Shown: piece by piece, positions 52,548-60,209 of the stretch | How positions within the stretch are numbered: the stretch's first letter is position 1 | Layout: each line of letters opens with the position of its first letter | DNA from: UBA8752 sp002336475 | Lineage (GTDB): Bacteria > Bacteroidota > Bacteroidia > Flavobacteriales_D > Sanyastnellaceae | DNA: 64,000 bases | Assembly (NCBI GenBank): GCA_943846755.1 | Contig: OX044365.1 | Span: 1,984,001-2,048,000, forward strand | Direction of reading: 5' to 3' | Translations under genes and position numbers: made by a program | Notes under the pieces: model-generated | Database searches by the model: none | What the model saw: only the letters and a program-made list of their open reading frames with translations | Told to the model about the DNA's origin: nothing

Positions 52548-53348
52548 TCAGTCCAGTGCAAATGAATCCGCGTCGTCCAAGAAGGGCAGGCGGGTTCTAA
52601 AGCCATCGAGTGCTGTCTTAGAGGCGCTGGCCTTCAAGACTTGAGGTATGCCGTTGTTCCCGGCATCGGATAAAACGGTGCCAGCAAAATCAACCATCAG
52701 GCTGTCGCCTGAGTATCGGTGGCCATTTCCGTCGGTTCCAGAGCGGTTGATGCCCACCACGTAGCACTGGTTTTCGATGGCGCGCGCCTGAAGGAGGGTG
52801 CGCCAAGCTGCTGCGCGGGTTTCCGGCCAATTCGCCACATAGACCGCCATGTCATAGGGGTTGGGCTGGCCGTTTCGGGCGTACACGGGAAACCTCAGAT
52901 CATAGCACACCTGGAGGAGGATGCGCAGGCCGCGGAATTGCACTTCGACGCGCTCTATTCCCGCTTTGAAGTGGTCATGTTCGCCCGCCAAAGTAAAGAG
53001 GTGGCGCTTGTCGTAATGGCTGGGATGGCCTTCGGATGAGGGGGGAACGAACCAACAGCGGTTGCGGGCTTGGCCTGTTGAATCGTGGCAGGAGACGCTG
53101 CCGATCAGGGCGGCACCAAGGCGGTCGGCCCATTGTTGCATCCAATCTTTGGCAACGAGACTTTCGCTGTGGGCAGCAAGGGGGGGCCAACTGAAGCCAG
53201 TGGTGAACATCTCGGGAAGGACCACAAGGTCACAAGGGCTGTCCGTCAGGTTTTGAAGTAAGCCATCGAAATGATCGAAGTTGGCCTCTTGGTCGCGCCA
53301 AGCAAGGTCGGATTGCAGTCCGATGATGTGCAGAGAATCAGTGGGCAT
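52548..53348 (-). CDS. Omega-amidase-type carbon-nitrogen hydrolase
   Basis: 266 residues from ATG 53348. The nitrilase Glu-Lys-Cys triad is Glu46 (VVLPEMFTTGFS), Lys114 (HYDKRHLFTLAGEHDHF) and Cys148 (ILLQVCYDLRFPV). FTTGFS and LFTLAGEH favour the YafV/Nit2 omega-amidase branch, which hydrolyses alpha-ketoglutaramate and related keto-acid amides. It overlaps by 11 bp the upstream aminotransferase whose keto-amide product it would consume. Confidence 0.9.
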   Translation of the reverse strand: MPTDSLHIIGLQSDLAWRDQEANFDHFDGLLQNLTDSPCDLVVLPEMFTTGFSWPPLAAHSESLVAKDWMQQWADRLGAALIGSVSCHDSTGQARNRCWFVPPSSEGHPSHYDKRHLFTLAGEHDHFKAGIERVEVQFRGLRILLQVCYDLRFPVYARNGQPNPYDMAVYVANWPETRAAAWRTLLQARAIENQCYVVGINRSGTDGNGHRYSGDSLMVDFAGTVLSDAGNNGIPQVLKASASKTALDGFRTRLPFLDDADSFALD

Positions 53349-54507
53349 GATCGGCTGCAATATGGCGCAGGCGATCTACGGCAGCATCTATGGTCGCATC
53401 GTCCTTTGCGAAGCACAGCCTCAGCATTGGGACAGGAGGCGCGTAGAAGGCAGAAAGCGGGATGGTGGCAATGCCGTGGGTGCGCGTCCATTGGCGGGCC
53501 CAATGGCCGTCGTCTCCATCGATGATGCCGCTGGCGTCGAGGACTTGAAAGAAACCGCCCTCTGCAGGAACATGGCGCCAAGCTGTGTCTTGGAGTCCAG
53601 CAAGCAGGCGGTCGCGTTTGGATTGGTACATCCCTGCGAGTCCAGACAAGTGCTCTTGGCCTTCCGGGGTAGGCAGGAAATCTGCCAGGGCAGCTTGTAG
53701 GGGCGCTCCGGTAGAAAAGACGTCGTACTGGTGCACTTTGCGAAGCTCGGCTGTGAGCGCAGCCGGCCCCACTGCCCAACCGATTTTCCATCCGGTGGCC
53801 TGTAGCAGCTTTCCGAAACTTCCAAATGCGAGGCCGCGTTCCCTGAGTCCTGGGCAGCCCGCCAGAGACACTTCTGGTCTTGCATCGTGAACGATGGGAC
53901 CGTAGACTTCATCGGACAGCACCAGGGTGTCTGTGCCACTCAGATGTGCCGCCAAGGCGTCCATAAACCCGGGGGGACACACGGTGCCAGTGGGGTTGTG
54001 GGGCGTATTCAGGACGACCATCTTGACCTGAGGCGTGCAGGCTTGCAACAGGCTACTGAGGTCCCATTGGCCATTGCTGTCAAGCAAGGGAACTTCTGCG
54101 ACTTGTCCACCTGCGAGTTTGACAGCTGGACCGTAAAGGTCGTAGGCGGGAGCTTGGACGACCACCGTGTCTCCTGGATGAATGAAGGCTTGGATTGCGG
54201 CGAACAGCAGGGAGGAAGCTCCTGCGCCGATGGTGCACTCATGCTCCGGCGAGTAAGCGTAACCGTGGCGTTCTGAATGGTGCTTACACACCCACTCCCT
54301 AAGATCGGGACGGCCTGCCATAGGCGCGTATTGGTGAACGCCTGCGCGCAAGGCGCGAACTGCGGCTTCTACCAGGCCTTCAGGAGGAGGTAAATTGGGA
54401 AATCCTTGCGCCAAATTGAGGGCGCCGTGCTCTGCAGCGAGCGCGGACATCTCGGTGAAGATGGTGGTCCCTATGCCGGGCAGTTTACTGGCAGGAGTCC
54501 CTTGCAA
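53338..54507 (-). CDS. Class I PLP aminotransferase, methionine/glutamine/kynurenine type
   Basis: About 389 residues from TTG 54507, five bases after the infB stop. The longer ATG frame at 54567 would overlap infB by 56 bp and adds residues not expected in the family. Features are LAQGFPNLPPPEGLVEAA, QYAPMAGRPDLREWV, NTPHNPTGTV, LSDEVYGPIV and GSFGKLLQATGWKIGW, with the PLP lysine near 230. These match YbdL/KAT-like enzymes using glutamine or methionine as donor. Paired with the omega-amidase it forms a glutamine-transaminase/omega-amidase couple; kynurenine activity is possible but not shown. Confidence 0.88.
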   Translation of the reverse strand: MQGTPASKLPGIGTTIFTEMSALAAEHGALNLAQGFPNLPPPEGLVEAAVRALRAGVHQYAPMAGRPDLREWVCKHHSERHGYAYSPEHECTIGAGASSLLFAAIQAFIHPGDTVVVQAPAYDLYGPAVKLAGGQVAEVPLLDSNGQWDLSSLLQACTPQVKMVVLNTPHNPTGTVCPPGFMDALAAHLSGTDTLVLSDEVYGPIVHDARPEVSLAGCPGLRERGLAFGSFGKLLQATGWKIGWAVGPAALTAELRKVHQYDVFSTGAPLQAALADFLPTPEGQEHLSGLAGMYQSKRDRLLAGLQDTAWRHVPAEGGFFQVLDASGIIDGDDGHWARQWTRTHGIATIPLSAFYAPPVPMLRLCFAKDDATIDAAVDRLRHIAADHAH

Positions 54508-54511
54508 CGGC

Positions 54512-57493
54512 TTAGTCGTCCAGGGTCTGCTTGACTTCGACCTCCTCGTATGACTCGATGATGTCACCCACCTTGATGTCGTTGAAACGGTCTACGTTCA
54601 GACCGCATTCGAGGCCTTTCTTGACCTCCTTCGCATCGTCTTTGAAGCGCTTCAGTGAACCAAGGGTTCCGGTGTAGACCACCACGCCTTCGCGGATGAC
54701 GCGAATGTTGTGGTTCCGTTGGATTACGCCGTCTTGGACAAAGCAACCTGCGATGGTGCCCACCTTGGAAATCTTGAAGGTTTCGCGGATTTCCGCTGTA
54801 CCCACAATGCGCTCTTCGATCTTGGCAGAAAGCAAGCCTTCCATCGCCTCCTTCATCTCTTCGATGGCCTGGTAGATGATGGAATACAAACGGATTTGAA
54901 TGCCTTCCCTCTCGGCCAATTTCCGTGCGGTGCCACTGGGGCGCACTTGGAAACCGATGATGATCGCTTCTGAAGCGGAGGCCAACAGGACATCGCTCTC
55001 GGAAATCTGTCCGACAGCCTTGTGGATGACGTTGACCTGAACCTTTTCGGTGCTCTGTTTGATCAGGGAGTCTGCCAAAGCTTCGGTAGAACCATCCACG
55101 TCGCCTTTGATGATGAGGTTGAGCTCCTTGTATTCGCCCACAGCAATACGGCGGCCCAATTCTTCGAGCGTGACTTGCTTTTGGGTTCTGATGCCTTGCT
55201 CGCGCTGCAGTTGCTGGCGCTTTTGGGCGATGGTACGCGCTTCCTTTTCGTTCTCGAAAATGTGGAATTCGTCTCCGGCATTCGGGGCACCGTCCAATCC
55301 GAGGATGGAAACGGGCATCGAAGGACCGGCCTCTTTGAGGGCTTCACCACGCTCGTTGGTCATGGCGCGGACTTTACCGCTGTATTGACCGGCGAGCATA
55401 GGGTCGCCGACACTCAGGGTTCCAGCGGACACGATGAGGTTCGTGACATATCCACGGCCCTTATCAAGGCTGGATTCGATGATGGTACCGACGGCGCGCT
55501 TCTTGGGGTTGGCTTTGAGCTCAAGCAGCTCGGCTTCCAAGGTCACCTTCTCGAGCAATTCTGTAATGCCCAATCCAGTCTTGGCGGAGACCTCTTGGCT
55601 CTGCGTCTTTCCGCCCCATTCCTCGACTTGAATGCCGAGTTCTGCAAGTTCTGTGCGGATCTTGTCAGGGTTGGATTCTTCGCGGTCGCATTTGTTGATG
55701 GCGATGATGAAAGGAATCTCAGCAGACTGAGCGTGGCTGATCGCCTCTTTGGTTTGCGGCATGACCGCATCGTCGGCCGCCACGATGATGATCGCGAGGT
55801 CGGTTACTTGAGCACCCCTTGCCCGCATGGCGGTAAAGGCCTCGTGACCTGGAGTGTCAATGAAGGTCATTCGGGCACCGTCTTCGAGCTCTACGCTGTA
55901 AGAACCGATGTGCTGGGTGATTCCCCCTGCTTCACCGTCGATGACATTGCTTTTGCGGATGAAGTCGAGCAAGGAGGTTTTTCCGTGGTCGACGTGGCCC
56001 ATGACGGTGACGATGGGCGGACGAGAGATCAGGTCTTCTGCACTGTCCAGTTCCACCTCAATCGCCTCTTGCACTTCGGCAGAGACAAAATCAACGCCGT
56101 AACCAAACTCCTCAGCGATGATGCCGATGGTTTCCTTGTCTAGGCGTTGGTTGATGGAGACCATCATGCCCAAGGACATGCATGCAGAGATGATTTCGTT
56201 GACGGAGACATCCATCATCGTCGCCAATTCTGAAGCGGTTACAAATTCGGTCAGCTCCAGGGTGTGGGCTGCCTCCATTTGAGCCAACTGCTCGCGTTCG
56301 GCGCGTTCTTGCTTAGCGTCGCGTTTGGCGCGTCGCGTTTTGGCACTGGCTTGGGTCTTTTTGCCCTTGCTCAAGCGTGCCAGGGTGTCCTTGATTTCCT
56401 TTTGAATGTCTTTCTCGGAAATTTCTTTTTTGGGTCCTCCTGTGACGGTGCGCCCGCGCTTGACAGTTTGCTTTCCTGCCGCTTCAACGTCCACCTTGGT
56501 GATGCGTTTCCGCTTGCGTTTTTCGCCGGCGGTAGTGGGCTTCTTCTCAACGGGGAGTTCGATTTTTCCGACGACGGTAGGGCCGGTCAGCTTTTCTGCT
56601 TTCGCACGCATGACCTGAACTTCAGGCTTCTTCACCGGCTGGGCTGGTGAGGTTGGCGCAGGAGTGGGCGCAGCAGGGGCCGCTGCGGCAGGAGCCGCTG
56701 GCTTCGGGGCTGTAGAGGCAGGCGCTGCCTTTTGAGCGGCTGTCTTTTTGGTCCTTTTCTTAGGATTAACAGCATCCAAGTCAACCTTACCTACAATTTT
56801 GACAGGTGAGGGAGGAACATTGGGTTTGGTGGGCGTTGCTGTTTCCTTGGCCGTTGGAGCAGGTTGTGTTTCCTCTCCAGCCTTCTTTTCTTCTGGGGCG
56901 GGTACCTCTGCTGTCGGAGCTTCTGCTGCCGGAGCTTCTGCTGCCGGAGCTTCTGCTGCTGGAGCTTCTGCTGCTGGAGCTTCTGCTGCCGGAGCTACTG
57001 TAGTGGGCTCTGCTTCTGCCGTTTCAGCTTGAGGTACCGATGCAGGTGGCGGGGTGGAGTCCGCTTTAGGTTCAACCTGTATTTCTGGCGCAGTTTCCAC
57101 AGCGGGCTCAGGTTCAGATACGGCGGCGGGAGCCTTGACCTCTGACGCAGGAACTGCCTCCACGGCAGGCGCAGGCGCTGCAGTTGGTGCCGGTGCAGGC
57201 GCTGTCGCTTCTGGGGCAACAGCAGCCTCAACTTCGGCCTTCCGCTTGGAGTCAACAGCTAGAGCCTCCATCTCTAGCAATGTTTTTGACTTCTGCTTGG
57301 ACTTTTCCTTGGCCGCTTTTTCGTCGGCGAAGTTGGAACGCACCAAGGCGTATTGCTCCGGCTCCAACTTGGTGTTGGGCTTGCGTTCGACTTCGATTCC
57401 TTGGGAGGACAGGAATTCGACGATCGAGTCGACACCGAGGTTGAATTCTCGGGCAACTTTACTGAGGCGTACCGGTTTGGAAACTTCTGACAT
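54512..57493 (-). CDS. infB: Translation initiation factor IF-2
   Basis: 993 residues, starting MSEVSKPVRLSKVAREFNLG. The IF2_N domain (about 1-55) is followed by a long low-complexity Ala/Pro/Glu/Lys region to about 400, including five or more AAEAP units. The G domain has G1 VMGHVDHGKTSLL near 500, G3 DTPGHEAF near 544, NKCD near 601 and SAKTG. The beta-barrel and C-terminal domains follow. It places initiator tRNA on the 30S. Third gene of the rimP-nusA-infB operon; the gap to nusA is about 57 bp. Confidence 0.98.
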   Translation of the reverse strand: MSEVSKPVRLSKVAREFNLGVDSIVEFLSSQGIEVERKPNTKLEPEQYALVRSNFADEKAAKEKSKQKSKTLLEMEALAVDSKRKAEVEAAVAPEATAPAPAPTAAPAPAVEAVPASEVKAPAAVSEPEPAVETAPEIQVEPKADSTPPPASVPQAETAEAEPTTVAPAAEAPAAEAPAAEAPAAEAPAAEAPTAEVPAPEEKKAGEETQPAPTAKETATPTKPNVPPSPVKIVGKVDLDAVNPKKRTKKTAAQKAAPASTAPKPAAPAAAAPAAPTPAPTSPAQPVKKPEVQVMRAKAEKLTGPTVVGKIELPVEKKPTTAGEKRKRKRITKVDVEAAGKQTVKRGRTVTGGPKKEISEKDIQKEIKDTLARLSKGKKTQASAKTRRAKRDAKQERAEREQLAQMEAAHTLELTEFVTASELATMMDVSVNEIISACMSLGMMVSINQRLDKETIGIIAEEFGYGVDFVSAEVQEAIEVELDSAEDLISRPPIVTVMGHVDHGKTSLLDFIRKSNVIDGEAGGITQHIGSYSVELEDGARMTFIDTPGHEAFTAMRARGAQVTDLAIIIVAADDAVMPQTKEAISHAQSAEIPFIIAINKCDREESNPDKIRTELAELGIQVEEWGGKTQSQEVSAKTGLGITELLEKVTLEAELLELKANPKKRAVGTIIESSLDKGRGYVTNLIVSAGTLSVGDPMLAGQYSGKVRAMTNERGEALKEAGPSMPVSILGLDGAPNAGDEFHIFENEKEARTIAQKRQQLQREQGIRTQKQVTLEELGRRIAVGEYKELNLIIKGDVDGSTEALADSLIKQSTEKVQVNVIHKAVGQISESDVLLASASEAIIIGFQVRPSGTARKLAEREGIQIRLYSIIYQAIEEMKEAMEGLLSAKIEERIVGTAEIRETFKISKVGTIAGCFVQDGVIQRNHNIRVIREGVVVYTGTLGSLKRFKDDAKEVKKGLECGLNVDRFNDIKVGDIIESYEEVEVKQTLDD
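56916..56990 (-). repeat. 15-bp tandem repeat encoding AAEAP units in IF-2
   Basis: Five consecutive near-perfect 15-bp units start at 56916, 56931, 56946, 56961 and 56976 (GGAGCTTCTGCTGCC on the plus strand, with a C/T change at the last base). Degenerate units flank the tract. Being a multiple of three, copy-number change would keep the IF-2 frame. Confidence 0.9.
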
Positions 57494-57550
57494 GTGCGGC
57501 TTTCCGGGGACTATCGTTGGGGTGAGGGTGGAGGGAGCGGAGTGAAACGA

Positions 57551-58783
57551 TCAGACGTCGAATTCTGACTTGAGGACTTTCATAACCTCTTCAACGGTCT
57601 CCACTTCGAGGTCGGTGCGGTTGGCCAGGTCCTCTACCGTGAGGTTGAGAACGCTGCGCGCTGTGTCGCATCCGATCTTCTCGAGCTCCTCGATGATCCA
57701 GGCTTCGATTTCGTCTTTGAACTCCTTGAGTTCGACATCGTCGATTTCTGTTTCGCCTTCGCGGTAAACGTCGATTTCATAACCGGTCAGGCGCCCGGCC
57801 AATTTGATGTTGTGTCCACCTTTTCCAATGGCCAGAGAGACCTGGTCGGGTTGGAGGTAGACTTCTGCCCGCTCACCTTTAATGGTGATCGAAGAAATCT
57901 TGGCAGGGCTTAAGGCACGGGCGATCAAAAGTTGCTCGTTGGCCGTGTAGTTGATGACGTCGATGTTTTCGTTCTTCAACTCCCGGACAATGCCGTGGAT
58001 GCGTGAGCCTTTCATACCCACGCAAGCGCCGACGGGGTCGACACGGTCGTCGTAAGACTCCACCGCCACTTTGGCGCGATCGCCTGGTGCACGGACGACT
58101 TTCTTGATGGTGATGAGTCCGTCGTAGATCTCGGGAACTTCCTGTTCGAACAAGCGGGACAGGAACTCAGGCGCTGTTCTGGACAGGATGATGCGCGGGT
58201 TGTTGTTCCGGATCTCAACTTCTGCGACCACGGCCCTTACGGCGTCTCCCTTGCGGAAGAAGTCTCCTGGAATTTGTTGGTCACGCGGCATGATGAGCTC
58301 GTTGTCGTCGTCGTCGACAAGCAAGATTTCCCGCTTCCAAATTTGATAGACCTCAGCGGAGATGATTTCGCCAACGCGGTCCTTGTATTTGCGGTAGAGC
58401 GCGTCTTTTTCGAGCTCCATGATTTTTCCGGCCAGGTTCTGGCGCATGGAGAGCACATTCCGACGCCCAAAGTCAACCAGTTTGATCTCTTCAGAAACCT
58501 CTTCGCCGACTTCGAAGTCGTCTTCGATTTTCAGAGCGTCGGTGAGGCCGATTTCTGCGACGGGGTCTTCAACGTTACCATCCTCGACAATTTCGCGGTT
58601 GTGCCAAATCTCGAGGTCACCCTTTTCTGGGTTGATGATGATATCGAAGTTGTCATCCGCCCCGTACTTTTTGATGATCATGTTCCGGAACACCTCCTCG
58701 AGAATACCCATCATGGTCTCTCGGTCGATGTTCTTCAATTCCTTGAACTCCCTAAAGGAGTCTACGAGGTTCACCGTATCCAT
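57551..58783 (-). CDS. nusA: Transcription termination/antitermination factor NusA
   Basis: 410 residues from ATG 58783 (MDTVNLVDSFREFKELKNID); the frame further upstream is rimP shadow. An N-terminal RNA-polymerase-binding domain is followed by an S1 domain (about 130-200) and two KH domains (GACVGMKGSRIHGIVREL near 255, LAIGKGGHNIKLAGRLTGYEI near 325), then a short C-terminal helical tail. Length is typical for Bacteroidota. Its ATG overlaps the rimP stop (TAATG). Confidence 0.97.
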   Translation of the reverse strand: MDTVNLVDSFREFKELKNIDRETMMGILEEVFRNMIIKKYGADDNFDIIINPEKGDLEIWHNREIVEDGNVEDPVAEIGLTDALKIEDDFEVGEEVSEEIKLVDFGRRNVLSMRQNLAGKIMELEKDALYRKYKDRVGEIISAEVYQIWKREILLVDDDDNELIMPRDQQIPGDFFRKGDAVRAVVAEVEIRNNNPRIILSRTAPEFLSRLFEQEVPEIYDGLITIKKVVRAPGDRAKVAVESYDDRVDPVGACVGMKGSRIHGIVRELKNENIDVINYTANEQLLIARALSPAKISSITIKGERAEVYLQPDQVSLAIGKGGHNIKLAGRLTGYEIDVYREGETEIDDVELKEFKDEIEAWIIEELEKIGCDTARSVLNLTVEDLANRTDLEVETVEEVMKVLKSEFDV

Positions 58784-59253
58784 TATTGCTTGAATGAAAT
58801 CTTGACTTTCGTTGTTGCAATGGAATCCCAAGCCAGCTCGTGCCGGTCTGTGACCCACTCTTTGGCCTTGCGGCCTTCAATTCTTCTTTTTTCTGTATGC
58901 TCAACAGTGATGCCTTCGTCGGTTACTGTTGTAAGCGTGCCTTCATTCTTGTGTCCATCGTGCAGTTGGACAGCAACTTCTCGGCCTATATTTTTTTCGT
59001 ACTGAGGCCGGATCTTGAGTGGTTGGTCAAGTCCGGGGGTAGAAACCTGCAGCGAAAAATCATACAAGTCTCGGTCCAGTTCGTCTTCGATCAGCCTAGA
59101 AATGGCCACGCAGCGCGATATGGGCATGCCCTCGGGAGCGTCGACCAAAACCCGAATGTCAGCGCCTTCTGAAACGTGGACGTCCACGAGGAAGCCTCCG
59201 CTCTCAGCGAGGTGGCCTTCAACCCATTGGCGGATATCCTGTGCGTTGATCAT
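58783..59253 (-). CDS. rimP: Ribosome maturation factor RimP
   Basis: 156 residues. It helps 30S subunit assembly. SGGFLVDVHVSEGADIRVLVD and ISRLIEDELD then YDFSLQVSTPGLDQPLKIRPQYEKN (given in parts) match the RimP N domain and its conserved EVSSPG-like site (here QVSTPG). GREVAVQLHDG starts the SH3-like C domain. First gene of rimP-nusA-infB, preceded by a stable leader hairpin. Confidence 0.95.
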   Translation of the reverse strand: MINAQDIRQWVEGHLAESGGFLVDVHVSEGADIRVLVDAPEGMPISRCVAISRLIEDELDRDLYDFSLQVSTPGLDQPLKIRPQYEKNIGREVAVQLHDGHKNEGTLTTVTDEGITVEHTEKRRIEGRKAKEWVTDRHELAWDSIATTKVKISFKQ

Positions 59254-59274
59254 GTGGTTTTAATCGCAATTTTG

Positions 59275-59312
59275 GGGAAGAAGAAGGGGGGCTTTCGGCC
59301 CCCCTTCCTTAT
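59275..59312 (-). promoter_or_regulatory. GAAA-capped leader hairpin upstream of rimP
   Basis: On the minus strand AAGGGGGGCC-GAAA-GCCCCCCTT forms an almost perfect stem capped by a GNRA-type tetraloop. It lies in the inferred 5' leader of rimP, followed by TTCTTCTT and not by a clean T-run. It could be an attenuator, an mRNA stabiliser, or a terminator for transcription entering from the right. Confidence 0.55.
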
Positions 59313-59333
59313 CATTTCCCATCGTTGACAGTG

Positions 59334-59341
59334 CGAAAGTA
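59334..59341 (-). promoter_or_regulatory. Likely -7 element of the rimP-nusA-infB operon
   Basis: TACTTTCG on the minus strand, fits TAnnTTyG, 80 bp before the rimP start, placing the hairpin in the transcript leader. Confidence 0.45.
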
Positions 59342-59398
59342 GGCAAAATCCTTGTGATGCCCGCAGACAGCACGGCCTCTTGGGCACATCTTTGCTTC

Positions 59399-60163
59399 AT
59401 GTCGCATGTTCTTCGAATGATCGCAGAAGGGGAGCACCAGCAGCAGGACTTTAAAACGCGCATCGATGACAGCCGCAAAATTGCGCGCACTTTGGTGGCT
59501 TTTGCCAACGCCGATGGCGGCAGGTTGTTGATCGGAGTCAAGGACAATGGCACTGTCAGTGGAGTACGCGTAGATGAGGAGCTGCATATGGTGGAGGCCG
59601 CCGCAGAGATGTATTGCAGGCCTGTTGTTGCCTTTCAGTCTCAAGTATGGAAGGCGGATGTGAGAAGCGTGGTAGAGGTGGTGGTTGAACCCTCGCGCCA
59701 ACGCCCGCACCGATGTGAGGTGGAGGAAGGAAAGTGGTCTGCTTTTCTGAGGCTTGAGGATGAGAACATTCAAGTCAATGCTGTTTTGGCGCGCTGTTGG
59801 GACCACCGTTTCCGAGCAGACCGACCGGCTTTTGAATACGATAAAAACGTAGGGAAGCTTTTCAAATCGTGGCGCAATGGCAAGCTGCTCGGCTTCCGTC
59901 AAGTATCTCGAACCGTGCGCAAACCAGCGCATGCCGTCGAAGATTTGTTGGCCCTTCTGGTCGGTTGGGGCATTGTAGAAATGGTGCTCGGAGACCGCAA
60001 CTTTATGTATGGATTGGCCGATGAAGAGGCCTTGGCCAATTTGGAAACGCGGGGCCCTGCATTGTTTGACTTATCGGTATTGCCTCCTTCCCCGAAGGTG
60101 AGGAGATTGCGTCCTCGCGGAGTGCGTCCCGTAGACCCTCGCGCATTGCCTCCCGAATCCTGA
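59399..60163 (+). CDS. AlbA_2/Schlafen-type putative DNA-binding protein
   Basis: About 254 residues from ATG 59399 (MSHVLRMIAEGEHQQQDFKT); ATG 59357 is an alternative. Residues 10-110 form an AlbA_2 (divergent AAA-4 / Schlafen) domain: QQDFKTRIDDSRKIARTL, then VAFANADGGRLLIGVKDNG and YCRPVVAFQSQVW. The C-terminal half (RKPAHAVEDLLALLVGWG) looks like a winged-helix and ends in an Arg/Pro-rich tail. Proteins of this type are often called transcriptional regulators, without direct proof. It sits just upstream of porZ on the same strand, with a 46-bp gap. Confidence 0.8.
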   Translation: MSHVLRMIAEGEHQQQDFKTRIDDSRKIARTLVAFANADGGRLLIGVKDNGTVSGVRVDEELHMVEAAAEMYCRPVVAFQSQVWKADVRSVVEVVVEPSRQRPHRCEVEEGKWSAFLRLEDENIQVNAVLARCWDHRFRADRPAFEYDKNVGKLFKSWRNGKLLGFRQVSRTVRKPAHAVEDLLALLVGWGIVEMVLGDRNFMYGLADEEALANLETRGPALFDLSVLPPSPKVRRLRPRGVRPVDPRALPPES

Positions 60164-60209
60164 CCTTCGCACCGTGCTGCAACACAATAATTCATTCCGA
60201 AGCGACGTC

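Noticed and set aside
55022..56143. 373-residue plus-strand frame within infB
   Set aside because: Antisense of the IF-2 G domain region; no recognisable features of its own.
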